From positions 124,001 to 188,000 of the forward strand of contig CAWADP010000010.1 in the NCBI GenBank assembly GCA_963780805.1: a stretch of DNA of 64,000 bases, given 5' to 3'. The notes beneath the pieces are model-generated. The model saw nothing but the letters and a program-made list of their open reading frames with translations, was not told the DNA's origin and made no database searches. Of the stretch, positions 47,902 to 57,242 are shown piece after piece. The position numbers and the translations under genes were made by a program. The number at the start of each line of letters is the position of its first letter. The stretch's first letter is position 1. This stretch comes from JASHVB01 sp963780805 (GTDB lineage Bacteria > Pseudomonadota > Alphaproteobacteria > Acetobacterales > Acetobacteraceae).

Positions 47902-47961
47902 CGCGCCAATCAGTCGGACGGCACTGTGAAACTATTCCGTCCCAACTTTGATACTGAGAGA

Positions 47962-48124
47962 CTACCCGCCGCCGGGTAGAAGGCACTCTTCCAGCGTGTC
48001 AGTGACCGCATACGTGGCAGAGGCGGCATATGGCTCCAGGCCGACGAACAGATACCAGCGCCAGACCCATCCCTTGAACCACTCCGGGAAATAGCCACAC
48101 GCTCGTCGCGGAGACGAGCGCCAT
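47962..48124 (-). CDS. Possible small hydrophobic protein, frame uncertain
   Basis: From ATG 48124 the sequence reads MALVSATSVWLF, and after one +1 step near 48086-48091 it continues PEWFKGWVWRWYLFVGLEPY and AASATYAVTDTLEECLL to a stop at 47962. The span is 163 bases, one more than a multiple of three, as in the other frame breaks of this window. The Trp/aromatic-rich composition looks like real coding sequence, but I do not recognise it. It lies downstream of the sugar transferase on the same strand. Confidence 0.3.
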
Positions 48125-48212
48125 CACGCCACCCGAAGCGCATTGCCGGGCTGAAATTCAAAACGATGCACTGCCTCAACTGGGGTAGCGAGACGGGCGG
48201 CCGGGCCGCGTC

Positions 48213-49782
48213 TCAACGCACCCCGCTCGGCCACAGCACCACGCGCAGCGTCTGCAGCAGGATCATCACGTCGAACAACACGGAGAAATTCTTCACGTAA
48301 TACAGATCGTAGCTCAGCTTGGACCGCGCATCGTCCACCGACGCGCCATAGGGGTAGTTGACCTGCGCCCAGCCCGTCAGTCCCGCCTTCACCATGTGCC
48401 GCTCATTGTACAGCGGGATCCTCCGCGACAGCTCGCTGATGAATACCGGCCGCTCAGGCCGCGGCCCGACGAACGACATTTCCCCGCGCAGCACGTTCAC
48501 GAGCTGCGGCAGCTCGTCGATCCGGGTCCGGCGCAGGAAGGCGCCGACCCGCGTGATCCGATTGTCCCGCCGCGCCGCCCACACCGCGCCGCCCGCCTCG
48601 GCATCCACCCGCATCGTGCGCAGCTTCAAGATACGGAACACGCGGCCGCCTTGCGTCACCCTGTCCTGCCGGTACAGCACCGGCCCAGGGCCGTCCCAGC
48701 GAATCGCCAGCATGGCCGCTGCCAGGGTGGGGGCGGTGGCCGCCAGCAAGACCGCGCTGAGCACGACATCCAGCGCTCGCTTCAGGAAACGGTCGAGGGC
48801 GCTGAACCGGAAACCGTCGGAAAACAGCAGCCACCCCAGTTCCATGCGCTTGATGTCGACCCGCCGTATCTCTTGCTCGACGAGGCTGAGGGTACTGCAC
48901 CACCGGAAAGCCAGCCGTCTTGCATGCGAGCAATTGCTCCAGATCCATGCCGCGGCGTTCGTCGGGGGCGATGACGATCTGGTCGGCGCCGAGCCGGCGC
49001 GCCACCCTCAGCACCGCGAAATTCTCGGACCGCAGGATGCGCGCCGCCGGGTCCGCCGCCAGCCGCGCATCGACTTCGCCGAGGCGCGCATCGTGCAGGA
49101 AGGCGATGTCGTAGTGCAGGCTGCCGCCCTCCTTCGACAGCATGCGCAGCAGGTCCCAAGCGTGCTGCCCGGCGCCCACCACCAGCAGGCGGCGGCGCAG
49201 CACCTGGCGCCGCAGCAGCGCTTTCACCACCAGGCGGGCATAGAGAGCGCAGGCGGTAAAGCAGACGCACCCCAGCGCGAAGCCCACCATCTGGCTGCGG
49301 CCGTCAGGCTGCAAGAACAGGGTCGGGTCGAATGCCGGCAGGATGACCGACACCAGCAGTGCGAACGTCGCGCCCATGCCCACCGCCAGCGGCACGCGCC
49401 CCAGCGAAGTTCCGGTGCGCAGGACGGCGTCGCGGCGATACAGGCCCACGGCATACAGCAAGACCAGATCGGCCACCGGATACAGGATGCCACGCAGGTC
49501 CACAGGGGGCGCCAGGCGCGCCGCAACGGCCGGATAGGCGCCCCACAGCACCAAAGGCCAGAGCAACGCGATACAAAGCGCGTCCAGCACGAACAACACG
49601 CTGCCGGTCGGCAGCAAGGAGAGGCTGCGCCATCGCGGCGAACCACCGCTGCCCGGCGGCGGCACGCTCGGGGCGAACCGTCCCGCCTGCTCGCCGATCG
49701 ATATCGGCGCAGGCGCGGCCGCGAAGCTGCGGGCAACGGCCGGGGTAGCTGCCAACCCCGACGTCACGACATGTCCTGCCAT
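48213..49782 (-). pseudogene. Exopolysaccharide priming sugar transferase (polyprenyl-phosphate type), one frame break
   Basis: Transfers the first sugar phosphate to undecaprenyl phosphate at the inner membrane. From ATG 49782 four or five hydrophobic segments lead to a CoA-binding-like domain (LLVVGAGQHAWDLLRML). Near 48890 the frame moves by +1: VVQY is followed in the next frame by LSLVEQEIRRVDIKRMELGW; deleting one base of a GGG run (plus strand) restores it. The catalytic domain is complete: 'RALDVVLSAVLLAATAPTLA', 'VTQGGRVFRILKLRTMRVDA', 'RRTRIDELPQLVNVLRGEMS' and 'FVGPRPERPVFISELSRRIP'. The corrected protein has about 522 residues, the usual size. No other polysaccharide genes are next to it. 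Confidence 0.88.
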
Positions 49783-50353
49783 CTCATCAACCGCATCCCG
49801 CCACCAGCCGACAGTCTGATCGACAGTGGTTAATCAAACGTTCAACTTCGGGCGCAAAGGCGATGAGACCGCCAGCCCCGGCCGAACGTCGGCAGGTGGC
49901 GGCGGGTCATTTCGCCGCTCGCGCCCGGCAGCCTCAAGGCAATTCGCGCCCTGCTCCGCGCCAGCCGCTGTGACATGGCAGCCCTTTCTTGATCGCTTCA
50001 CTTCCGTCGTGTCGGAACGACGGTAGCCGGCTTGCCCGGCCGCAACCCGCGTCATGGCGCGGCAGCGCGGACATCGGCGCGGTTGTGCCGCCAGGCCGTA
50101 GGCAGCCGCCAGCAGGACCGGCGGTTGCGTGGCCAGACTTTTCTACAGAACCGCTTCTCAAATACTGTGGCGGCAAATAGGTGGCAGCGGCTCACAAAAG
50201 CTGGCGCCGGGGACACGCTTCCCCTGCCGATTTATGCCAAGCGCCGTTGACGGTGGGCCTCCGTGTCATGGCCGCGCTTGGTGCGGCCAGGCCCGGTCGT
50301 GACACAGGGCTGATCGCCCCGCCGCCATGGGTCAGCGTCAAAGGCGGCTGGTA
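49783..50353. other. Intergenic region, 570 bp
   Basis: No supported gene. The first 60 bases upstream of the sugar transferase are AT-richer and probably hold its promoter. Near 50262-50310 is a degenerate GTCATGGCC/GGTCGTGAC palindrome related to the GTCATGGCCGGGC family. Otherwise nothing stands out. Confidence 0.4.
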
Positions 50354-51046
50354 TTAGAATCGCTCCACCCAGGGCCGCAGCTCGACTTCCCAGGTCCAGG
50401 CGCTGCGGGTCTGGGTCGCCACGTGCCAGTAGGTCTCCGCTATGGCGTCGGGATCCAGCAGACTGTCGGGCTTGTCGTTCGGATCGGGGCGCGCGGCGCT
50501 GCGAATGCCGCCGTCGATGACGAAATGCGCGACGTGGAGGCCCTGCGGCGCCAGCTCGCGCGCCATGCTCTGCGCCAGGCCGCGCAGCGCGAACTTGCCC
50601 ATGGCGAAGGCCGCCGAATGCACGTAGCCCTTCACGCTCGCCGAGGCCCCGGTGAACAGGATCGCGCCGGTGCCTCGGGGCAGCATGTGACGGGCTGCCT
50701 GCTGGCCGACCAGGAAGCCGCCATAGGCCGAGACGGCGATCGCGCGCGCCACCGCATCCGGCTCCAGTTCCGCGACCGGGCCGCGGGCGCGGGCGCTGGC
50801 ATTGTACACCACGATGTCCGGCACCCCGGCGGTGGCGACGACCACATCGAACAGGGCCGCGACCTCCTCCGGTTCCGCGGCCTCGCAGGCGAAGGTGACG
50901 GCGGCGGTCTCCTCCGCCAGCTTCGCCAGCTTGGCGGGATTGCGCGACGCCAGCGCCACCTGCAGGCCGTTTTTGGCGAACAACCGGGCCAGCGAGGCGG
51001 ACAGCCCGCTGCCGGCGCCGACGATCAAGGCGGATTTCATGTCCAT
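50354..51046 (-). CDS. Short-chain dehydrogenase/reductase family protein, Tyr-to-Phe variant
   Basis: Rossmann-fold protein of 230 residues. The cofactor motif 'SALIVGAGSGLSASLARLFA' and 'DIVVYNASARARG' (NA-type motif) are normal, as is Ser in 'AILFTGASASVKG'. The YxxxK active site reads FAMGK ('HSAAFAMGKFALRGLAQSMA'), so the catalytic Tyr is Phe. Homologues I recall share this FxxxK, suggesting a subfamily with altered chemistry rather than a random mutation. The end 'YWHVATQTRSAWTWEVELRP' is also typical of that subfamily. It is monocistronic. Confidence 0.85.
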   Translation of the reverse strand: MDMKSALIVGAGSGLSASLARLFAKNGLQVALASRNPAKLAKLAEETAAVTFACEAAEPEEVAALFDVVVATAGVPDIVVYNASARARGPVAELEPDAVARAIAVSAYGGFLVGQQAARHMLPRGTGAILFTGASASVKGYVHSAAFAMGKFALRGLAQSMARELAPQGLHVAHFVIDGGIRSAARPDPNDKPDSLLDPDAIAETYWHVATQTRSAWTWEVELRPWVERF

Positions 51047-51492
51047 CAGTGGATCTCCCCGTGCGCAGGTGTGGTGCGACTCGTGTCATTGCTGGCCGGA
51101 GCGCGCAATCCCCGCGGGGCGCCGGACCGCAGAGCGGAGCGATGGCCCACTTCGATCGCCAGTCCCCGGGATTGGAGGCACTGTGCCGCGCTGAATGTCG
51201 AGTGGTGAATTCCGCCGACAAATATGGCGTGAGAGGCGACCCACATCTCACGGGCTATTTCAATCGGCACGCGGCGCGGCCGAGCTTTAGAAAGGGAAAG
51301 ACTGACCCCGGGTCCGGCCCCCCGTCGCGTGGGACGTCAGATTGACGCCCCTGCGCACTCCGCGATCCCCACCCAGGGCAGCGGCTCCAGGCGAAGGCAC
51401 GTCGTGCCCCGGGTCGGAACGGCCGGGGTCGTGATCACCCGGAAGCTCCGCCGCAACTGGTCCAGGCCTCTGTGCGGGGGTACTGTCAGGCA

Positions 51493-52215
51493 ATGATCGC
51501 CGCCCCCATCCACATCGCCGGGGAACGCCTGATGCTCGATCCGGCCGGCGCCCTGCACTGGCCTGCCACCGGCACGCTCGTCGTGTCCGACCTGCACCTG
51601 GAGAACCGCTCGTCCGTTGCCCGCAGGGGCATGCTGCCGCTGCCATCGGACACGCACGCGACGCTCAATCGCTTGACGCTGTTGCTGCGGCGCTACCGGC
51701 CTCGGCTTGTCGTCGTGCTGGGCGGTCCGTTCCACGATGACGACGGCACCCCTCACCTGCCCGCGGCCGCGCTCGCCCGGCTGACCGCGATGACCGCCGC
51801 GCACCGCTTCATCTGGGTGCACGGCAACCACGGTCCCACGCCGCCCGCCGGCATCGGCGGCGAGCGCGTGGCCGAGTTCTCTACCGCCCGCCTGATGTTC
51901 CACCATACGGCGATCCCCGGGGCGATCCCGAGGGCGATCCCCGGGGCGACGGCTGGCGCCACCGGCGAAATCTGCGGCCGCTACCGCCCCCGGGCGAGCG
52001 ACCCCACGCCCGGCGGCTCCGTATCGCGTCCCTGTTTCGTCGCGGACGCCCGCCGCATCCTGCTGCCGGCGCTCGGCGCCCAGGCGAGCGGCATGGACGT
52101 GCGCGACCCGGCGATCATGCGGCTCTTCCCCCGCGGCGCCCGAGTATTCCTGCTTGGCAAGGAGCGGCTGTGCAGCTTCGTTCTGGGAACGGAAAAGCGC
52201 TCCGCCGCCGGATGA
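51493..52215 (+). CDS. PdeM-like metallophosphoesterase with degenerate active site
   Basis: Homologue of PdeM, the phosphoesterase often encoded with DNA ligase and a helicase in damage-response clusters; 240 residues from ATG 51493. The fold markers are present: 'LVVSDLHLENRSSVARRGML', 'DTHATLNRLTLLLRRYRPRL', 'GMDVRDPAIMRLFPRGARVF'. But three metal-binding motifs differ from the family: GD is GG ('VLGGPFHDD'), GNHD is GNHG, and the GHxHP motif is GRYRP. Only DxH survives, so hydrolysis is unlikely. A 12-base-type repeat (AIPGAIPRAIPGAT) lies mid-protein. Neither ligase nor helicase is nearby, so this is likely a pseudoenzyme or decaying copy. Confidence 0.78.
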   Translation: MIAAPIHIAGERLMLDPAGALHWPATGTLVVSDLHLENRSSVARRGMLPLPSDTHATLNRLTLLLRRYRPRLVVVLGGPFHDDDGTPHLPAAALARLTAMTAAHRFIWVHGNHGPTPPAGIGGERVAEFSTARLMFHHTAIPGAIPRAIPGATAGATGEICGRYRPRASDPTPGGSVSRPCFVADARRILLPALGAQASGMDVRDPAIMRLFPRGARVFLLGKERLCSFVLGTEKRSAAG

Positions 52216-52316
52216 TACCCGCCCCGCCGCGCTTCCCAGCCGTCCGCGAACCGGGCACACTCCGACAGCGCCAAATCGCAACGACCGGCGCCTGTTCCTT
52301 ACGGGAGACGTACTCG

Positions 52317-53540
52317 ATGACGAAGTTTACCCGCCGTGTGCTGCTGAGCAGCATCGCGGCTTCACCGCTGGCCATGCCGGGCATCGTCCGCGCCCAGAGC
52401 ACCTCGAAGCCAGTGAAGATCGGATTGCTGTCCGACATGGGCGGGCCGTACCGCGACGTCGGCGGCCCCGGCAATCGTGCCGCGGTCGAACTCGCTGTGC
52501 AGGATTTCGGCGGTTCCGTCCTAGATCGGCCGATCGAGATCGTGCAGGGCGACGACCAGAACAAGCCCGACGTCGCCGCGTCGCTGGCACGCCAATGGAT
52601 CGACGACCAGGGCGTCGATGTATTGATGGACGGCGCCGCATCGTCCTCCGGTCTGGCGATCCAGCAGATCGCGCGTGAGAAGAAGCACATCTATCTGATC
52701 ACCGGACCCGCTTCGTCCGACTTCACCGGCAAGCAGTGCTCGCCGTACGGCATCCATTTCGCCTACGATACGTATGCGCTGGCGCACGGCACCGGCCGCG
52801 CCTTGACCAAGGCGGGCGGGAATACGTGGTTCTTCATCACCGCCGACTATGCCTTCGGCTATGCGCTGGAGCGCGACACCATCGCAGCCGTGCAGGCCGC
52901 CGGAGGCAAGGTGCTGGGCAATGTCCGCGCACCGCTGGCCACGCCGGATTTCTCCAACTACCTGCTGCAGGCGAAGGCGTCCGGCGCCAAGGTATTCGGT
53001 TTCGCCAATGCCGGCACGGATTTGCAAAACTGCATCAAGCAGGCGGCGGAGTTCGGCATCTCGCAGAGCGGCACCCGTATGGCGACGCTGCTGATGGCGA
53101 TCAACGACGTGCACTCGCTGGGACTGCAGACCTGCCAAGGGTTGGTGTACACGGATTCGTTCTATTGGGACATGACCGACCAGACGCGCGCGTTCGCGAA
53201 GCGCTGGGGCGCGAAGATGGGCGGCATGGTGCCTGGCCTGCTGCATGCGGCGAACTACTGCGCCGCGAACCACTGGCTGAAGTCGGTGAAGGCCGCCGGC
53301 ACCACCGGCGCCGAGCAAGTGGTAGCGAAGATGAAGGCGACGCCGGTCAACGATTTCTACAACGACAATGTCAAGATCCGCGAGGACGGGCGAGTGATGC
53401 ACGTGATGTATCTGTGGCAGGTGAAGACACCGGCGGAATCCAAATACCCGTACGACTACTGCAAGAAGCTGGTCACGATTTCGCCCGCCGAAGCGTGGCG
53501 ACCGCTGAGCGAAGGCGGCTGCCCGTTGGTGAAGGCGTAG
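52317..53540 (+). CDS. ABC transporter substrate-binding protein, branched-chain amino acid (LivJ) type
   Basis: Periplasmic binding protein of 407 residues. Signal 'TRRVLLSSIAASPLAMPGIV' is followed by the Peripla_BP_6 pattern: 'VKIGLLSDMGGPYRDVGGPG', 'ELAVQDFGGSVLDRPIEIVQ', 'GDDQNKPDVAASLARQWIDD' and 'WFFITADYAFGYALERDTIA'. Such proteins bind amino acids, amides or aromatic acids. The start ATG 52317 has GGGAG upstream. No permease or ATPase gene lies beside it; a hairpin of the C-run palindrome family follows at 53598. It overlaps nothing, but its start is 101 bases after the PdeM-like gene. Confidence 0.92.
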   Translation: MTKFTRRVLLSSIAASPLAMPGIVRAQSTSKPVKIGLLSDMGGPYRDVGGPGNRAAVELAVQDFGGSVLDRPIEIVQGDDQNKPDVAASLARQWIDDQGVDVLMDGAASSSGLAIQQIAREKKHIYLITGPASSDFTGKQCSPYGIHFAYDTYALAHGTGRALTKAGGNTWFFITADYAFGYALERDTIAAVQAAGGKVLGNVRAPLATPDFSNYLLQAKASGAKVFGFANAGTDLQNCIKQAAEFGISQSGTRMATLLMAINDVHSLGLQTCQGLVYTDSFYWDMTDQTRAFAKRWGAKMGGMVPGLLHAANYCAANHWLKSVKAAGTTGAEQVVAKMKATPVNDFYNDNVKIREDGRVMHVMYLWQVKTPAESKYPYDYCKKLVTISPAEAWRPLSEGGCPLVKA

Positions 53541-53597
53541 GCAGCGACACGCGGGGTGCCGGGGCGAGCGGGGGCGGGGTGGGCTGGGAGGACAAGG

Positions 53598-53628
53598 AAC
53601 TCCCCCTCCCACAAGGGGAGGGGGAGTT
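53598..53628. repeat. Short member of the C-run palindrome family, possible terminator
   Basis: AACTCCCCCTCCC at 53598-53610 pairs with GGGAGGGGGAGTT at 53616-53628 across a short loop. It shares the CTCCCCCTCCC core with the elements inserted in dnaE2 and imuB but is a single hairpin. Lying between the binding-protein gene and ctaA, it may end transcription. Confidence 0.7.
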
Positions 53629-53711
53629 TCCCTTCCTTCCCCACCCGTCCCTTTACCAACTCGCCCTCCTACGCAGTTTCCTCTCCGCACACCGCCCCTT
53701 ATAGTGTTGCA

Positions 53712-54810
53712 ATGCCATTCGACGTGCGGGACTTTCCCGGCGCTCCGCCGGAAGACCGGGCCGCCGGCCGACACAACCGTCGGCTGGTGGCGACGTGGCT
53801 GTTCTCGGTCGCCGGAATGATCCTGGTCATGGTCGTGCTCGGCGGCATCACCCGGCTCACCGGTTCAGGCCTCTCCATCATGGAATGGGCACCCGTCACC
53901 GGCATCCTGCCGCCGCTGAACCATGCCGACTGGGAGAAGTTGTTCCACCTTTATCAGCAGATCCCCCAATACGCCCTGTTGCACCAGGGCTTCGGCCTGA
54001 GGGGCTTCCAGCACATCTTCTGGCTGGAATACGCCCATCGAACTCTGGGGCCGGCTGATCGGCCTTGCCTTTCTGGTCCCACTGGTCTGGTTCTGGGCCA
54101 CCGGCCGGCTGGAACGCCGCCTCCGCCCCTGGCTCGTCCTGTTGTTCCTGCTCGGCGGGCTGCAAGGGGCGGTCGGCTGGTTCATGGTGTCCTCCGGCTT
54201 CTTTCCTGATTCCACCTCGGTCGAGCCGTACCGCCTGGCGATCCATCTCGCCCTGGCGCTGGTGCTCTACGCCGCCATTGTCTGGACCGGCCTGACCGTG
54301 CTGAAACCCACGCCGATGCACCGGCCGCAGACCTTCCGCCTGCGCCCTCTCGCCTTCGCCTGCGCCAGCTTGCTCGCGCTGACCATCGTCGCCGGCAGCT
54401 TCGTTGCCGGTACCCATGCCGGCCTGGACTACAACACCTTCCCGCTGATGGACGGCCAACTCGTGCCGGACGATTACGCCCGGCTGACACCGTTCCTGCG
54501 CAACCTCACCGAGAACATCGCCGCCGTGCAGTTCGACCACCGCCTGCTGGCGACACTGACCGCCTTGACCGTCGCCCTCACCGTCATTGTCGGCTTCGCC
54601 GCCCCGACCCAGCTCGACGTGAAGCTGCCATTGTTCGGGCTCGGCCTGACCGCCGCCGTGCAATACGGCCTGGGCGTTGCCACGCTGCTGCTGGTGGTTC
54701 CCGTCGGTCTCGCCGCCGCCCACCAAGCCAACGCCGTGCTGCTGTTGACCGCCGCGATCGTGCTGCTGCACGCGCTGCGGCGCCCGCCTCCCGCCGCGAC
54801 CGCAGCCTGA
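53712..54810 (+). pseudogene. ctaA: Heme A synthase CtaA, one frame break
   Basis: Inner-membrane enzyme that oxidises heme O to heme A for cytochrome oxidase. From ATG 53712 the N-terminal half reads 'LVMVVLGGITRLTGSGLSIM', 'EWAPVTGILPPLNHADWEKL' and 'FQHIFWLEYAHRTLG' with the conserved EYxHR. Near 54050 the frame moves by +1; removing one base of the GGGGCC stretch gives RLIGLAFLVPLVWFW and then 'LGGLQGAVGWFMVSSG', 'FVAGTHAGLDYNTFPLMDG' and 'AAVQFDHRLLATLTA'. Corrected length is about 365 residues, as in class-2 alphaproteobacterial CtaA. A sequence error is more likely than loss of so useful a gene. Confidence 0.9.
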
Positions 54811-54817
54811 CCCGACC

Positions 54818-57098
54818 ATGCGCGGGCGCGAAACGACCCTGGAGGTGGAGGCGGTGTCGATCGATCCGGTGCTGGAAGCACTGCCGGTCGGCGTCGCCAT
54901 CGTCGATGCCGCCAAGCGCATCAGCTTCATGAACCCGGCGTTCCACGCGTCGCTGGACCTGTCCCCCGGCAGCATCCTGCCCGGCACCCCGGTGGAGGAC
55001 GCGGTGCGCGCCGCTGCCCATCGCGGCGTCTACGGCCCCGGCGACCCGGAGGCGCAGGTTGCCGCCGTCCTCGCGGTCGATCGCCGCACTCACGCCGGAC
55101 GCCTGCGCCGCCGCACTTTCCACGGCCGCAGCTTCGACCTGCACAGCGCCCCGCTGCCGGATGGCGGCTACGTCGTCTGCGCACTGGAAACCACGTCGCT
55201 GGTCGCCGCCCGCGCCGAGGCCGAGCATGCCCTGACCCAGACCAACACGGCGCTGGCCACGCTCCAGCTCGGGCTTGCCGCCTTCGGCACCGCCGGCACC
55301 CTGCTGTTCGTCAATCCGCGCTTCATCGAATCGCTCGGCCTGTCGCCGGAGCAGGTCCGGCGCGGCATGCCGTTCCCCGCCTTGCTCGATCTGATGGCCG
55401 CTCGTGACGAGTTCGCCGGGGCCGACGGCGCGGCCTTCATCGCCTCCCAGCGCTCGATGGACCGCTCGCGGCCGGCAACGGCCCGCCGAGTCCGCAGCAA
55501 CGGCCAGGTGATCGACGTCGCCTCCGATCCGCTGCCGGATGGCGGTTGGACCATGACGGTGGCCGACGTAAGCCCGCTGGTGCGTGCCGAGGACGAAGCC
55601 TCCCGCCGGGCCCGCGCGCTGGATGCGATCCTCGATGCCATCCCGCATGGCATCTGCGTGTATGGCGCCGACCACCGGGTGATAATGTTCAACCGTGCCT
55701 ACGCGCAGGTGATGCTTGGCGCACCGCTTGCCGTCGGTGACCACCGGCTCGACGTCATTCGCCGCCGCGCGGCAGCCGGGGAGTATGGTTCGGGCGGCAC
55801 CGAGGAGATCGCCGCTCAACAGGCCGCCTTCGAAGTGAACCGCCCGCAGATGCGCCGCCGCCGCCGGCCGAACGGCACGGTGGTCGACGTCCGCACCGCT
55901 CCGCTGCCGACCGGCGGCTACATCAGCGTCGTCACCGACATCACCCCGCTCACCCTGGCGGAAGCCGAGCTGTCGCGGCGCGCCGAGGAGATGGCGGCGA
56001 TGCTGGCCTCGATCCGACATGGCGTTCTGCTGTGGGGCGCCGACCGGCGGCTGATCGCCAGCAATGCCGCAGTGGTAGAGCTGATGAACCACCCGCCGGG
56101 ATTACTGACCCCGGGCCGCACGCAGGACGAAATCCTCGACAACATGGTGCGGCGCGGCGAGTTTGGCGACGATTCGACGGGACGCGCGATCGCCGACGGC
56201 CTGCGCGCGCGCGACCGGTCGATGACCTACATTCGCACCCTGCGCCTGCGCACCGGGCGCCTCGTCGAGATCCGCTCCGATCCCATTCCCGGCGGCGGCT
56301 GGGTTTCCACCTACTCCGACGTGACCGAGGCCCGCGCGGCGGAGGAGGAGTTGCGCCGCGCCATGGCGGCCGCGGAAACCGCCAACCAGGCGAAATCGCG
56401 CTTCCTGGCGACCATGAGCCACGAACTGCGCACGCCGCTGAATTCGGTGATCGGCTTCTCTGACGCCCTGCTGCGCGAGGCGCCCAACCCCGCGCCCGCC
56501 CGTGTCGCCGAATTTGCCCGCCAGATCAATGACTCCGGCCGCAACCTGCTCAACCTGATCAACATCATCCTCGACGTCGCCCGGATCGAGGCGGGCCGCT
56601 TCGATCTCGCCACCGACGTCGTCGATATCGACCGGCTGGTGCGCACCGCGGTGCGCCAGGCCGATGCCGGTGCCCAGGCGGCCGAGGTCACGCTGGTCAC
56701 CGAGATGGCCGACCGCTTGCCCCGGCTGCGCGGCGACGAACGGCGGCTGGCACAGGTGCTGCGCCACCTGCTCTCAAACGCCGTGAAGTTCACCGAGATC
56801 GGCGGCACCGTCACCGTCGGCGCGCATCTGGAGCAGGATGGGGGGCTGCTGGTATTCGTGCGGGACACCGGGATCGGCATTCGGGCCGAGGACCTGGAAC
56901 GGGTCTTTGAGCCGTTCACCCAACTCGAATTCGACGCTGGCGCGGCGCTACCAGGGGTCCGGCCTGGGCCTCTACGTGTCGCGTGCGCTGGTCGCGGGGC
57001 ATGGCGGCCGGCTGACCCTGACCAGCCGTGCCGGCGAGGGCACCATGGCTGAAATCCGCCTGCCCGCCACTCAGTTGGTGGAAGATGCCGGCAAGTGA
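54818..57098 (+). pseudogene. Multi-PAS sensor histidine kinase, one frame break
   Basis: Soluble hybrid-less sensor kinase. Four PAS-like domains occupy residues about 12-125, 140-250, 265-375 and 390-500 (each with 'G..V....K/R.I.FMNPAF' type starts, e.g. 'GICVYGADHRVIMFNRAYAQ' and 'HGVLLWGADRRLIASNAAVV'). The HisKA domain is at about 525-595 with 'FLATMSHELRTPLNSVIGFS' (phosphorylated His). The ATPase domain follows with 'LRHLLSNAVKFTEIGGTV', 'VRDTGIGIRAEDLERVFEPF'; near 56942 the frame moves by +1 to 'RYQGSGLGLYVSRALVAGH'. Corrected length is about 760 residues. It starts 7 bases after ctaA and has no adjacent response regulator. Confidence 0.88.
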
Positions 57099-57149
57099 TG
57101 GCGAAACCCGCCCCGGCACCCAATCTGAGTCCGACAACCGACGACTGAA

Positions 57150-57242
57150 GGCTGGCAACCGAAGACTGGCAACCGAAGACTGGCAACCACGAAAGACTGG
57201 CAACCACGAAAGACTGGCAACCACGAAGGACTGGCAACCGAC
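57150..57242. repeat. Tandem repeat directly upstream of tldD
   Basis: Six imperfect copies of GACTGGCAACC(AC)GAA, with unit lengths of 14 or 17 bases, fill 57150-57242 and end at the tldD start codon. The unit carries no obvious ribosome-binding site, so tldD initiation is unusual. Copy number may vary between strains. Confidence 0.85.
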
